Notes: generated by a model not told the origin, from the sequence alone. Numbered from the stretch's first letter, positions 7,278 through 16,252 are shown. The stretch is DNA of 47,133 nucleotides from Methanobacteriota archaeon (GCA_021372335.1 JAJFUR010000007.1:1-47133), one strand, 5' to 3'. Made by a program: numbers and translations.

Positions 7278-7784
7278 TCACCATCGCTCCTCGTGGACCC
7301 TGGTGGCATCGAAGCGATCGATCGGCTTCGTCTCCTCGGCCGGATGTCCGAAGGGCACCAGGGCGAACGGCACGATAGTCGCCGGGATCCCCAATGCCCT
7401 GCGCATCCCATCGACCCGTTCCTCGATGGGATAGGTCCCCAACCAGACTGCCCCGAGGCCCAGCTCCACGGCCATTATGAGGATGTTCTCGGTGGCGGCC
7501 GAGCAGTCCTGCGGCCAGAAGCCGGGGTACCTCTCCAGGGAAGGATCGCCGCATACCAGTATCGCCCCTGCGCACTCCTTGAGTGCATTGGCATGGGGGT
7601 GCACCTCCATCAGGCGCTGCAAAGTTTCCTTGTCCCGAACGACCACGAAATGCCAGGGGCGCTCGTTCCCGGCGGAGGGAGCGGCCATTGCGGCCTCCAG
7701 CAGCTTCCGTACGTCCTCATCGTCCACGTCCTCGGCGGTATACCGCCGGACGCTCCTCCTTGAAAGGACCGGGTCCCTTTTCAT
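7278..7784 (-). CDS. Nitroreductase-family FMN protein
   Basis: A 168-residue protein beginning MKRDPVLSRRSVRRYTAEDV, the RRSVR FMN-phosphate-binding opening of the family. It is followed by AAMAAPSAGNERPWHFVVV and, near the end, LGAVWLGTYP. The family comprises homodimeric NAD(P)H-dependent flavin oxidoreductases with broad substrates. The ATG at 7784 places the start right before the conserved domain; longer in-frame starts run into the divergent marC promoter. It lies 63 bp upstream of the FTR/thioredoxin pair on the same strand, so a redox operon is possible. Confidence 0.85.
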   Translation of the reverse strand: MKRDPVLSRRSVRRYTAEDVDDEDVRKLLEAAMAAPSAGNERPWHFVVVRDKETLQRLMEVHPHANALKECAGAILVCGDPSLERYPGFWPQDCSAATENILIMAVELGLGAVWLGTYPIEERVDGMRRALGIPATIVPFALVPFGHPAEETKPIDRFDATRVHEERW

Positions 7785-7867
7785 CGAGGGAACTAAGAGG
7801 GCGCGCGCACAAAAAACTATCGGGATGGTGCGAAAAATGGATATCGGGCATCGAGCTATCTTCACCT

Positions 7868-8485
7868 ATGCCAGGGTTCGACGAGCTGATCTACGCCACC
7901 ACGCTGCTGTTCTTCATCTTCGACCCCTTCGCCACCGTCCCTATGTTCATCACCCTCACCAAGGACCAGAGCGAGAAGGAGCAGATGGCGAGCGCCAATA
8001 AGGCGATCATCGTGGCGAGCGCCCTGTTCGTCGTCTTCGCCCTGATAGGCCCCCAGCTGCTGGCGCTCTTCAGCATTACCGTGGACGCCTTCCGCATCGC
8101 GGGGGGGATCGTCCTCCTCCTGATGGCAATGGAGATCATCTTCTCCCTGAAGCTGAGCAAGAAGGAGGAGACCAGCGTGGCGTGGGTGATAATCGCGACC
8201 CCAATGCTCACCGGTCCGGGGGTGATAACCACGGCCATCCTGCTCGTGCAGCTCTACGGGCACTTCACGGTCATCATCGCCGGGGTGATCAGCCTCTCCA
8301 TCACCTGGGGCATAATGCGGAACTCGCTCCTCATCTCCCAGCGGATCGGCAACAACGCCATCGAGGTTTTCTCCAAGATCATCGGCATGCTCCTTGCGGC
8401 CATCGCGGTGGAGTTCATTATGCGGGGGGCGGTGGACTATGTGCTGAATAGCATCAACGCGGCCTTCCTGCTTCCGCTGCTCTGA
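7868..8485 (+). CDS. MarC-family integral membrane protein
   Basis: A 205-residue, six-helix membrane protein. LLFFIFDPFATVPMFITLT near the start is the MarC/UPF0056 signature (FxxxDPxgxxPxF). VIIATPMLTGPGVITTAIL in the second repeat is the matching P-x-GPG element. The two halves are related, as is usual for this family. Function is not firmly known; the historical link to antibiotic resistance is not supported for MarC itself. It is transcribed divergently from the nitroreductase gene. Confidence 0.9.
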   Translation: MPGFDELIYATTLLFFIFDPFATVPMFITLTKDQSEKEQMASANKAIIVASALFVVFALIGPQLLALFSITVDAFRIAGGIVLLLMAMEIIFSLKLSKKEETSVAWVIIATPMLTGPGVITTAILLVQLYGHFTVIIAGVISLSITWGIMRNSLLISQRIGNNAIEVFSKIIGMLLAAIAVEFIMRGAVDYVLNSINAAFLLPLL

Positions 8486-8684
8486 TGCGTCCGTGCAAAG
8501 CATTTTATCTAGCCTGCACGAACGAGGTTCGGAAGGCCCGAGGGGGCCATCGGCCTTGCGTTGGCATCGGCAAAGGGGGGAGGGGCCGCTCCTCCGCTGG
8601 GGCCGAAGGCATGGCCGCGCCTTGGAGGCCGCTACCGGCGGTCCGGCCAAATGCTGCCATCCAGAGGAAAGGACACATGATCAT
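8486..8684 (+). promoter_or_regulatory. GC-rich leader with possible RNA structure upstream of an orphan gene
   Basis: A TATA-like GCATTTTATCTAG at 8498-8510 predicts initiation near 8530, leaving a GC-rich leader of about 150 nt before the ATG at 8685. That is unusually long for this window. It can form hairpins, for example AAGGCC (8534-8539) with GGCCTT (8551-8556), and GGAG with CTCC around 8579-8594. No known riboswitch consensus was recognised. Confidence 0.3.
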
Positions 8685-9416
8685 ATGACCAAGTGCGCGA
8701 TCTGCAATAGTGAAACTGCCTCACCCAAGACCATCCCGGTCAGGATGACCGCCATCACCGCCGGGGAGGACCTGCGGATGGAGACCAACGAGGCGCACCT
8801 CCGGGCGCTCGACATGGCCGTGCACCTCTTGGGCCACATCAACGCCTTCCGGGCGCTGTCCGAGGTGCCGGACTATCTGGGAAGGCGGAGGGCCCGCTAC
8901 GCCATGACGCTGATCATGCTCGACGAGCTCACCTCCCTCATGGAGCTCATGAAGGAATGCGAGAGGGCCGTTACCGAGCGGTCCCCGGAGGTGCTCGTCA
9001 AGGGGTTCTTCTCCCCTGAGCACAAGCAGGAAAGGGCGCAGCGGGCGCTCGATGAGATCGGCAAGTCGGAGGCGCTCTTCCTCAAGGTGAAGCGGACCCT
9101 GGGACGGGAGCCTTCGGCGATCGACTTCGCGCTCTTCAAGGACAGGCTCCGGCAGATGGACGGGAATGTGTTCTCCACGGTGGAGCGGGCATTGCGCTAC
9201 GACTGGAGCTTAGGAGGGGATAGCCTGCCCTCGGACGAGGAGATCGACATGCTCTTCATGGCCATAGAGCTGAACGTGCGGGGGGCGGCCGAGTTCGCTT
9301 ATCAATGGGCGATGGCCAACGAGTTCGACATCGATTTCAGGCTGACCACCGTCAACAGCAAGGACGGGTGCGACGGGCGCAAGGAAAGGGGCTATTGGGT
9401 CACCATGCCTTTGTGA
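8685..9416 (+). CDS. Hypothetical protein with amino-terminal CxxC
   Basis: A 243-residue soluble protein that I do not recognise. It opens MTKCAICNSETA, half of a zinc knuckle. The rest is predicted mostly helical with many Glu, Arg and Leu residues (LDMAVHLLGHINAFRAL, LIMLDELTSLMELMKECERAV). The end contains DGCDGRKERGYWVTMPL. Codon use matches neighbouring genes, so it is likely expressed. The ATG at 8685 is preferred because upstream in-frame sequence looks non-coding. No partner is evident from its neighbours. Confidence 0.7.
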   Translation: MTKCAICNSETASPKTIPVRMTAITAGEDLRMETNEAHLRALDMAVHLLGHINAFRALSEVPDYLGRRRARYAMTLIMLDELTSLMELMKECERAVTERSPEVLVKGFFSPEHKQERAQRALDEIGKSEALFLKVKRTLGREPSAIDFALFKDRLRQMDGNVFSTVERALRYDWSLGGDSLPSDEEIDMLFMAIELNVRGAAEFAYQWAMANEFDIDFRLTTVNSKDGCDGRKERGYWVTMPL

Positions 9417-9462
9417 GCCTAAGGCCATAAGAGCCGTCGGCGGCGCGCTCTTCCTCGCTCTG

Positions 9463-9740
9463 CTCCGGAGGAAGAGGCGCCTCATAGTTCTGGAGCTCTG
9501 GTCCCAGGCTGCCCTATGCGCAAGGAGGTGGGGCCGGAGGTGGACAGGGCCGAACGGGAGTTCGGCCTGGACATGCTGGGCATGAGGGTCGATGCGGACC
9601 GCGGCCATCTTCTGGCCTTCAGGTACAAGGTGCCGGCGCGCCCGCCTTCATCTTCCTCTGCGACGGGAAGAGGATAGCGGGATACGTCAACGCCGCGGTC
9701 CTCCGGAACATGGCCGTTGACAAGTTGCGGGGCCATGCGC
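9463..9740 (+). pseudogene. Decayed thioredoxin-like gene with at least two frameshifts
   Basis: Joining reading frames gives a thioredoxin-like protein. Frame starting 9481 reads LIVLELWSQ; one base back, frame from 9507 reads GCPMRKEVGPEVDRAEREFG, then MRVDADRGHLLAFRYKV. After about 9627 a third frame reads GAPAFIFLCDGKRIAGYV. The order strand-W...GCP...K.PEVD...VDAD...KV.GAPAFIF..GK is that of thioredoxin, including the cis-proline. No single frame spans it, and the second active-site cysteine appears lost. Sequencing error is possible, but two independent shifts favour real decay. It lies between an orphan gene and hisD, and the region 9417-9825 holds nothing else but the hisD promoter. 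Confidence 0.55.
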
Positions 9741-9825
9741 TTTGTCCGGTCGATAGGGGATGGGCCACGGGATGGACGGCTGCGGCTGAACATCATTATC
9801 TAATACAGCGGCCATCACCCCCCCC

Positions 9826-11067
9826 ATGTGGCAAGCGCTGTCCGTCGAGTCATGGAAGGCCCGTGGCCGCACGGACCTGGGCAAGGTGTTCCCTGCGGTA
9901 AGTGACATCATAGAGCAGGTGCGGAGGGAGGGGGACAGGGCGGTGCTCGAGCTCACCGCCCGCTTCGATAAGGTAGCGCTCAAAGACCTCCGGGTATCGA
10001 GCGAGGAGGTCCATGAGGCGTACTCGGCGGTGGACCCGGAGCTGCTGGAAGCCTTGAGGTTCGCGAAGGGGAGGATCGAGGCCTATCACCTCCGGCAGCG
10101 GCCGGAGCAGGTCACCCTCTTCAAGGAGGAGGGGAGCGTCCTGGGCTGGAAGTACTCCCCCCTTGCGTCCGTGGGGATCTACATCCCGGGGGGCAGGGCT
10201 TCCTATCCAAGCACGGCCCTCATGTGCGCCGTGCCGGCCAAGGTCGCGGGGGTCCGGAGCATCATCGCCTGCACCCCCCCGCCGGTGCACCCGCTCACGC
10301 TTGTGGCGTTGGACATGGCGGGGGTGGGCAATATATTCAAGTGCGGGGGGGCGCAGGCCATCGCGGCCATGGGGCTGGGGACGGCGACCGTGCCCAAGGT
10401 GCAGAAGGTCGTCGGCCCGGGGAACGTGTACGTGACCGCGGCCAAGGTCCTGCTGCGACAGGAGGTGGAGATGGACTTCCCGGCGGGCCCGAGCGAACTC
10501 GCGGTCCTTGCCGACGGATCGGCCGATCCGCAGAACGTCGCCGCGGACATCCTGGCGCAGGCGGAGCACGGCCCGGACTCGGCCTGCGTTCTCGTGACCT
10601 GCGATCCCATCCTGGCGGAGACCGTCGGAAAAACAATCGAGGCGATGGCGGAGGGGAGCGAGCGCGTGGACCATATCCGCTCGTCCCTGAGGAACAGCGG
10701 CTACATCCTCGTGCGGTCCCTGCAGGAAGGCGTGGAGGTGTGCAATCAACTCGCCCCGGAGCACCTGTCCGTTCAGGTGAGGGACCCGCTCTCCCTCCTT
10801 CCTTGCATCGAAAGCGCGGGCGCGATCTTCCTTGGTCACGATTCCCCGGTGGCCTGCGGGGACTACACCACCGGCACGGACCATGTGCTCCCGACGGCGG
10901 GCAACGCCTCGGTGCACTCCGGCCTGGACGTGCTGCACTTCATGAAGCGGTCCTCGGTGCAGATGCTGGACAGGGAAACGCTGAAAAGGCTGGCCCCGGC
11001 CACCATGCGGTTGGCCGAGGCGGAGGGTTTGCGCGCGCACGCCAGCTCGGTGCGCGTCCGGCTCTAG
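9826..11067 (+). CDS. hisD: Histidinol dehydrogenase
   Basis: A 413-residue enzyme for the last two oxidation steps of histidine biosynthesis (L-histidinol to L-histidine with two NAD+). Signatures are SVGIYIPGGRASYPSTALM, VVGPGNVYVTAAK, ILAQAEHGPDS (zinc ligands Gln and His), LAPEHLSVQ (catalytic Glu-His), GDYTTGTDHVLPT (zinc-ligand Asp) and EGLRAHA (final His). Length is near the usual 420-435. A TATA-like CATTATCTAATAC at 9794-9806 places the transcript start almost at the ATG. No other his genes lie in the window. Confidence 0.95.
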   Translation: MWQALSVESWKARGRTDLGKVFPAVSDIIEQVRREGDRAVLELTARFDKVALKDLRVSSEEVHEAYSAVDPELLEALRFAKGRIEAYHLRQRPEQVTLFKEEGSVLGWKYSPLASVGIYIPGGRASYPSTALMCAVPAKVAGVRSIIACTPPPVHPLTLVALDMAGVGNIFKCGGAQAIAAMGLGTATVPKVQKVVGPGNVYVTAAKVLLRQEVEMDFPAGPSELAVLADGSADPQNVAADILAQAEHGPDSACVLVTCDPILAETVGKTIEAMAEGSERVDHIRSSLRNSGYILVRSLQEGVEVCNQLAPEHLSVQVRDPLSLLPCIESAGAIFLGHDSPVACGDYTTGTDHVLPTAGNASVHSGLDVLHFMKRSSVQMLDRETLKRLAPATMRLAEAEGLRAHASSVRVRL

Positions 11068-11080
11068 GAACGATGGCTGC

Positions 11081-11491
11081 TCAGACCATCCTGGTGCCGG
11101 CGCTGTACCCGGCGGTCTGGTTCCAGACCTCTTTGACCTCGAACACCCAGACCGCGTTGGCCTTCAACCCCATCTTCTGCAGGGAGGCGTTCATCTGGTC
11201 GTACATCGGGCCGGAGGTCACCTTGTCCTTGACCTTGACCCGGATCTCGTAGGAGGCCTTCTGGTTCCCGGCGAGGATGGAGACCAGCTCCCCCCTCTCC
11301 TTCATGCTCTCCAGGTTCTTCCCGGTCCGCTTCATCAGGATGGCCCCGACGATGATCGTGTCCGGGGAGGGGGCCTTGAGGCTCCCTACCTGGATGGCGT
11401 GCACGTCCCCTTCCTTCGACTTCGTAGCTATGACCCTGACCGATGCATCGTCGTTCAATACTTTCAGTACTTCATCCGGTATCGCTACCAT
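11081..11491 (-). CDS. Pyridoxamine 5'-phosphate oxidase-like FMN-binding split-barrel protein
   Basis: A 136-residue protein opening MVAIPDEVLKVLNDDASVRVIATKSKEGDVHAIQVGSL-like, as in small flavin reductase/PNPOx-like proteins of methanogens. It continues IIVGAILMKRTGKNLESMKERGELVSILAG, the FMN phosphate-binding region. The family members are dimeric FMN or F420 binders, often of unknown substrate. The ATG at 11491 was chosen over the upstream ATG at 11524. A TATA box TTTATAATG lies around 11525-11533, and GGGTGAAAAC precedes 11491. Confidence 0.75.
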   Translation of the reverse strand: MVAIPDEVLKVLNDDASVRVIATKSKEGDVHAIQVGSLKAPSPDTIIVGAILMKRTGKNLESMKERGELVSILAGNQKASYEIRVKVKDKVTSGPMYDQMNASLQKMGLKANAVWVFEVKEVWNQTAGYSAGTRMV

Positions 11492-11614
11492 GTTTTCACC
11501 CTTATATGCATGTGATCGAGGCATTATAAATCATTGCAACAGAAAAATGACCATGGAACGTCTGGGCATGCTTCGAAGGCCAGCATTCTCATTGGACTGA
11601 TATGACCATTTGGG

Positions 11615-12418
11615 TCATTGCTCTGACCTTAGGGCGGGCAGGTACCCCCGCTCCCGCATAGTCCTTACGGCGGCCCGGATTGCCCCCTCGGTCTTGACCT
11701 CGATGAGGACGGACATGGCGTTCTCGAGGGCGATGCGCATGTAGCGATCACAGTCCAGCCTTCCAGTGAAGGGGAGCTGGTGATCGCTCCTCCCATCCCA
11801 GTCGTGGAAGTGCATATGCCAGACACGGTCCAGGTGGGCGAGCATGAAGGCCTCCTCCCTTTGACCGGAGCGGGCATCGTGCCCGATGTCCCAGCACAGT
11901 CCGACCGAGGGCAGGTCCAGCACGGCCTCGGCCGCGCGACGCATGAACGGCAGCGCGAAATGCCCCGTGTTCTCAAGGCATATCTTCATACCTAAGGGCT
12001 CCGCCAGCGCCGAAAGCTCCGATAGGGATGCGTTGAGCGCGCCGATGTGCTCCTCCAGGTATCTCTCGTACACCCATTCCTTTCCGTCCGGGAGGGTGAA
12101 ATAGACGCCGGGGCTCATATGCAGGTTCAAAAGGAACACACCGTGGCGGGAGCCCCAGCGCAGTGCCTCCCTGCACCTCCTCATATGCCCCTCGCGCACC
12201 GAGGGCTGTAGGGAGCCGAGGTCCAATTCGTCATACAGATGCATGCTGAAGCGCAGCCCCTCCCGCATCGCCCCTCTGATCTCCGGGGAACTGATGTTCT
12301 CCGGGAAGGAATAGGGGAGGTTCATGTTCAGCTCGAGGAAGTCCATGCCCAGCTCCCTGCAGAGGTTCAGATTGGGCCGTAGCTCCGTGTACTCTATAAG
12401 TGCCGGGATGCCGAACAT
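11615..12418 (-). CDS. Sugar phosphate isomerase/epimerase-like TIM-barrel protein
   Basis: A 267-residue protein of the xylose-isomerase-like/AP-endonuclease-2 superfamily. Conserved metal-site strings are KICLENTGHFALPF (Glu), GLCWDIGHDARSG (Asp and His), HMHFHDWDGRSDHQLPFTG (His/Asp) and VLIEVKTEG (Glu), in the expected order. Substrate is unknown. It begins at MFGIPALIEYTEL; longer in-frame starts overlap the methyltransferase gene 46 bp upstream on the same strand. It is probably the last gene of a minus-strand run. Confidence 0.8.
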   Translation of the reverse strand: MFGIPALIEYTELRPNLNLCRELGMDFLELNMNLPYSFPENISSPEIRGAMREGLRFSMHLYDELDLGSLQPSVREGHMRRCREALRWGSRHGVFLLNLHMSPGVYFTLPDGKEWVYERYLEEHIGALNASLSELSALAEPLGMKICLENTGHFALPFMRRAAEAVLDLPSVGLCWDIGHDARSGQREEAFMLAHLDRVWHMHFHDWDGRSDHQLPFTGRLDCDRYMRIALENAMSVLIEVKTEGAIRAAVRTMRERGYLPALRSEQ

Positions 12419-12464
12419 GCGCCCTCGCCCCTCGAGACGGCGTATCGTAGATAAAGGATTGGGC

Positions 12465-13058
12465 TCATCCCCTGAAAAGGTACCGTCGCTCCTGCCTGAC
12501 CTCCGGCCTCCCATGATAGCGCTTGTCGAGCCTCCTCTCCCAATGCCTTTCGAGCGTCAGCGTTGGGAAGAGGCCTGGTACCTCCCCTTCAAGAAAATAA
12601 TGGCACGCGATCCCGTTCCCCCGCAGATAGGTCAGCTCCTCCACCTCCTTCCCTTTCCCGCACCGCATGTCCTCCTCGCCGAACACGCTCACGTATAAAA
12701 GCCCCTGCGGGGCCAGGACCCGTACGATCTCGGAGGCCGCCCTGCGCCTGCCCTCGCCGTCCAAATGACCGAGGACATGCGAGGCCGCTATGCCGTCCAT
12801 GCACCCGTCCCGGAACGGGAGCGCAAGTATATTCGCCTGGACCAGCTGGACCGCGGTCCTTTCCCTGCAGGACAGCAGCGCCGGCCGGGAGAAGTCCAGG
12901 CCGATCACCCTCGCCCCCCGGGGAAGGGCGGAGAGGTTCTTCCCATTGCCGATGCCCAGCTCCAGGACCGTGCCCGTGAGCGGGAGTTCGACGTCCTGGC
13001 CCCCCTTCCAGGGGTGCCGATCGTTCCGGTAGAGGAGGTCCCACGCCCTTCTGCTCAT
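12465..13058 (-). CDS. Class I SAM-dependent methyltransferase (first of a tandem pair)
   Basis: A 197-residue protein. Motif I is TVLELGIGNGKNLSALP, the acidic end of strand 2 is VIGLDFSRPAL, motif II/III is LVQANILALPFRDGCMDGIAASHVLGHL, and a post-motif is VRVLAPQGLLYVSVFG. The fold is UbiE/Methyltransf_11-like; the substrate is unknown. Its start overlaps the stop of the upstream methyltransferase gene by four bases (ATGA), implying coupled translation and probably a shared pathway. Confidence 0.8.
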   Translation of the reverse strand: MSRRAWDLLYRNDRHPWKGGQDVELPLTGTVLELGIGNGKNLSALPRGARVIGLDFSRPALLSCRERTAVQLVQANILALPFRDGCMDGIAASHVLGHLDGEGRRRAASEIVRVLAPQGLLYVSVFGEEDMRCGKGKEVEELTYLRGNGIACHYFLEGEVPGLFPTLTLERHWERRLDKRYHGRPEVRQERRYLFRG

Positions 13059-13612
13059 TCCCTGCGCAGCTCCAGGTGGTAGTGGTCCCCGTCATCGTAT
13101 CCGCGCTCGAGCACGAAGCCCTCGAAGATGGACGGGGCGAGTTCCACCGGCACCCTCTCGTGCAGGGGCGGCCCCCTTCCGGTCTCCCTTGCCTGCCAGT
13201 CCACCAGGGTCATCCTGCCGGTGGGGCGGAGCACCCGCGCGATCTCCTTCGCCAGCCCTGCCTTGTCCTCCACCTCGTGGAGGACGTTCACCATGACAAC
13301 GCGGTCGAGCGAGGCGTCCCGCAGCGGGATGCTCGGTAGGATAGCCTTAACCAGCTGGACCCTCTCGGAGCCGTTGCCCCTCTCCCTCAGCCCCTCGAGC
13401 ATCTCCTGCTGGGAGTCAAGCGCGATGACCTCGGCTCCCGCGGCTGCCAGAGGAAGGGAGAGATAGCCGACGCCCGCCCCTAGGTCGGCGATCGCCTCGC
13501 CCTTCCGGGGGCGGATGCGGGCGAGCAACATCTCCACCGGCTGTCGGCGCTGCCGCTCCTCGTCGACCAGGCGGTGCCGCTCAGAGGCCGGGAACTGGGC
13601 CTGATGCGCCAT
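13055..13612 (-). CDS. Class I SAM-dependent methyltransferase (second of a tandem pair)
   Basis: A 185-residue protein. It opens with HRLVDEERQRRQPVEMLLAR, a helix seen before motif I in UbiE-like enzymes. Motif I follows (AIADLGAGVGYLSLPLA), then EVIALDSQQEMLEGLRE, IPLRDASLDRVVMVNVLHEV and LRPTGRMTLVDWQ. It resembles small archaeal methyltransferases near arsenite- or quinone-type enzymes, but lacks the cysteine set of arsenite methyltransferases. It is translationally coupled to the downstream methyltransferase and lies 25 bp after the ABC-F gene. Confidence 0.8.
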   Translation of the reverse strand: MAHQAQFPASERHRLVDEERQRRQPVEMLLARIRPRKGEAIADLGAGVGYLSLPLAAAGAEVIALDSQQEMLEGLRERGNGSERVQLVKAILPSIPLRDASLDRVVMVNVLHEVEDKAGLAKEIARVLRPTGRMTLVDWQARETGRGPPLHERVPVELAPSIFEGFVLERGYDDGDHYHLELRRE

Positions 13613-13637
13613 GCCTCACCATCCTCGGGGCGGTATT

Positions 13638-15449
13638 TCAATCATCCCCCTGCACCGCTGGGGGGCGGCGCACCTTCTTGAGCTCGGTCCCGGGGACCCG
13701 TTTCAGCTTGCCGGTCTCGAGGGCCCATTTGAAGTTCTCCCTCTCCGACCTGGCGATGGTGACCTTGTCCCCTGCCCTGTAGGTCACCCCGCTCGTCCAG
13801 TCCTTGAACCCGGAGACGGCCTTGTACACCTCGGCCTCCTCGATGCCCTGGGAAAAGCTCTGTCTCCCCTTCATCTCCGAATATGTGCCGTTGAAGACGG
13901 CGAGCTTGCCGTCCCTGAGCTCCCCGACCTTGGTGCAGACCGCGTCCAACAGGTATCGGTCATGGGTGACGACGATGAGCGTGCCGGTATATTCCCGCAG
14001 CGCCTCCTCCACCGCCTCCCTGCTCGGGATGTCCAGATAGTTCGTGGGCTCATCGAGGATGAGCAGGTTCTTGTGCTGGGCGAGCAGGATCGCCAGGGCC
14101 AGGCGCGCCCTTTCCCCGCCCGAGAGGGTGGCTACAGGCCTTTCGACGTCCTTGCCGGTCAGGAGCAGCCTCGCGAGGATGGCCCTGGCCTCGGTGGCCT
14201 GCTGTCCCAATGCCTTCCTCATCTGCTCCTCGGCCGTCAGCTCCGGCTCTAAGAGTTCGTGCTCCTGCGCGTAGTACCCGATCTTAACCCCCGGGGAGAC
14301 GTAAAGTTCCCCCTGGTATGGGAGCCTGCCCTGCAGCGCCTTCAGCAAGGTCGTCTTCCCGCTTCCGTTCGGCCCGAAGATGCCCAGCCTGTCCCCCTTC
14401 TCAAGCTCCAGGTCCACCTTGTCCAGAACCTTGCGCTTTCCGCGGAACACCTCCAACCCCTTGGCGGTGAGGACGTTCTTGCCCGACTTACCAAGGGCGT
14501 AGATCCGCACCTCCAGGTCCTTCCCCTCGGGCGGAGGCTCCGGGACCTCCACCCTCTCGGCCATCTTCTCCCGGGTCCTGTGATAGGATTTGAACTTGTA
14601 CCTGACATGCAGCTCATCGGCGATGCGCTCCTGCCGCTCCCTCTCCCGCAGGGCCCTCTCATGGGCCTGGAGGAGCCTCTCCCGGTCCAGGGCCTTCTTC
14701 TCCATGAACACGGAGTAGTTGCCGGTATAATGGGTCAGCCTTCCGGCCTCCAGCTCGACGATGCGGGTCGCGACATTGTCCAGGAAGTAGCGGTCGTGGG
14801 AGATGATCATAACCGCGCCCTTGAGCTTGAGGAGCTGGTCTTCCAGCCATTCCACCGTCTCGAGGTCCAGATGGCTGGTGGGTTCGTCCATGAAGACCAG
14901 CTCGGCCCTCTCGGCCTGGGCGAGCGCCCGGGAGAGCATGACCTTGGCGCGCTCCCCTCCGCTGAGGTCCCCCATCCTGCCTTCGGCCTTGTCCTCAAGC
15001 CCGAGCCCCTCCAGGATGTCCAATGCCTTGCCATCGGTCCGCTGGGAAGATAGGCGGGCCAGTTCCTCGTGGATATGCGCGTACTCCGCGGAAAGGGCGT
15101 TCCAGTCCGTCTCAGGCCCTCCGCCCGACGTCATGGTCGCCTCGATCTCCTCCGCCCTTCTCCGCAGGGCGGCCTCCTCCTCGCTCAGGACGGCCACGGC
15201 AGAGCCGACGGCCGAGGAGCGGTCCACCTCGACGAACTGCGAGAGGTAGGCGATCTTGCTGGTCCGCAGCTCCACCTTGCCCACGTCCGGCTTGAGCTGC
15301 CCCATGAGCACCTTGACGAGGGTGGTCTTGCCGGCCCCGTTCCGGCCGACCAGCCCGATGCGGTCCCCCAGCTCGATCTGGAGGTCCACATCCTTCAGGA
15401 CCTCCCGGGGGCCGAAGCTCTTGCCTATCCCCTCCGCGCGCAGGAGCAT
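13638..15449 (-). CDS. ABC-F family ATPase
   Basis: A 603-residue soluble protein with two ABC domains and no membrane part. Domain 1 has GRNGAGKTTLVKVL, LSGGERAKVML and LVFMDEPTSHLD. A charged linker (about residues 235-300, rich in Arg/Glu) corresponds to the P-site tRNA-interaction motif. Domain 2 has GPNGSGKTTLLKAL, LSGGERARLAL and LLILDEPTNYLD. A basic carboxy-terminal tail of about 70 residues follows. ABC-F proteins act on the ribosome, modulating translation or relieving drug stalling; which applies here is unknown. It is the likely first gene of the run continuing into two methyltransferases and a sugar isomerase-like protein. Confidence 0.9.
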   Translation of the reverse strand: MLLRAEGIGKSFGPREVLKDVDLQIELGDRIGLVGRNGAGKTTLVKVLMGQLKPDVGKVELRTSKIAYLSQFVEVDRSSAVGSAVAVLSEEEAALRRRAEEIEATMTSGGGPETDWNALSAEYAHIHEELARLSSQRTDGKALDILEGLGLEDKAEGRMGDLSGGERAKVMLSRALAQAERAELVFMDEPTSHLDLETVEWLEDQLLKLKGAVMIISHDRYFLDNVATRIVELEAGRLTHYTGNYSVFMEKKALDRERLLQAHERALRERERQERIADELHVRYKFKSYHRTREKMAERVEVPEPPPEGKDLEVRIYALGKSGKNVLTAKGLEVFRGKRKVLDKVDLELEKGDRLGIFGPNGSGKTTLLKALQGRLPYQGELYVSPGVKIGYYAQEHELLEPELTAEEQMRKALGQQATEARAILARLLLTGKDVERPVATLSGGERARLALAILLAQHKNLLILDEPTNYLDIPSREAVEEALREYTGTLIVVTHDRYLLDAVCTKVGELRDGKLAVFNGTYSEMKGRQSFSQGIEEAEVYKAVSGFKDWTSGVTYRAGDKVTIARSERENFKWALETGKLKRVPGTELKKVRRPPAVQGDD

Positions 15450-15485
15450 GCCAAGGCAATCGTGCCCCGGCCTTTATGCCTTTCC

Positions 15486-16220
15486 CTAGAGCTTGAACAC
15501 CATATCGTCCTTGGACACCCTCAGCTCGCCTGGGTAGCGCTCCTCGATCTCCTCGCGGTCCCGCAGGGTGGGGTACTTGTACGCATCGAAGTGCGTGAGG
15601 ACCAGGCTCTTGGCGCCGGCCGCCCGCTTGATCTCCAGGGCATCCTCCGGCGTCATGTGCGGCCACAGGTCGCTGCTCTCCCCGGTCCGGAAGGCGCTCT
15701 CGGTGATGAGGAGGTCCGCGCCCCTGGCCAGCTCCACGGTGTTCTTGCATGGCCCAGTATCCGTGCAGAAGGCGATGACCCTGTCGTCCAGCTCAAGACG
15801 GTACCCGAGGCAGGGGGAGGAATGGAAGAGCAGGCGGGAATGGAAGGGGAAAGGCCTCTCGTGCACCCCCTCCTTGACCTCCAGCACCTCGATGTTGTAG
15901 GGAATGAGCCCCAAAGGCACCGAGTAGGGGTCGCGCAGGAGCTCATGCAGGATGGTGTGGGTGCCCATTATCCCGACGATGGTGACCTTCCCCTGAAAGC
16001 GGAAGCGGACCAGCTGATGAAGGCCGATGACGTGGTCCAGGTGATGGTGGGAGAGCATGATGACGGTCGGCTTCGACAGGTCGGCGTAGCGGTCCAACTT
16101 GTGCAGACCGCCTCCGGCGTCCAGCACCACGTTGAACTCCTTTGAGCGCACCAGGACGCTCAGCGTGTTCCCTGTTTCCGTATCGTACCAGCCGTTCGTT
16201 CCCATGAACACTACGTCCAC
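15486..16220 (-). CDS. Metallo-beta-lactamase-fold hydrolase (RNase Z-like)
   Basis: A 244-residue protein. The zinc motif is MLSHHHLDHVIGLHQL (HxHxDH). A further His is in IVGIMGTHTILHELL, the Asp ligand is in VIAFCTDTGPCKNTVEL, and a late His is in LVLTHFDAYKY. The fold groups with RNase Z/phosphonate or cyclic-nucleotide hydrolases, but it lacks the long flexible arm expected of a true tRNase Z. The GTG at 16220 is chosen because the TATA box on this strand is at about 16253-16266. That makes upstream ATGs (16265, 16331) untranscribed. Confidence 0.8.
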   Translation of the reverse strand: MDVVFMGTNGWYDTETGNTLSVLVRSKEFNVVLDAGGGLHKLDRYADLSKPTVIMLSHHHLDHVIGLHQLVRFRFQGKVTIVGIMGTHTILHELLRDPYSVPLGLIPYNIEVLEVKEGVHERPFPFHSRLLFHSSPCLGYRLELDDRVIAFCTDTGPCKNTVELARGADLLITESAFRTGESSDLWPHMTPEDALEIKRAAGAKSLVLTHFDAYKYPTLRDREEIEERYPGELRVSKDDMVFKL

Positions 16221-16252
16221 TCGACCACCGAGGATGCTATGGCGCTCGCCCC

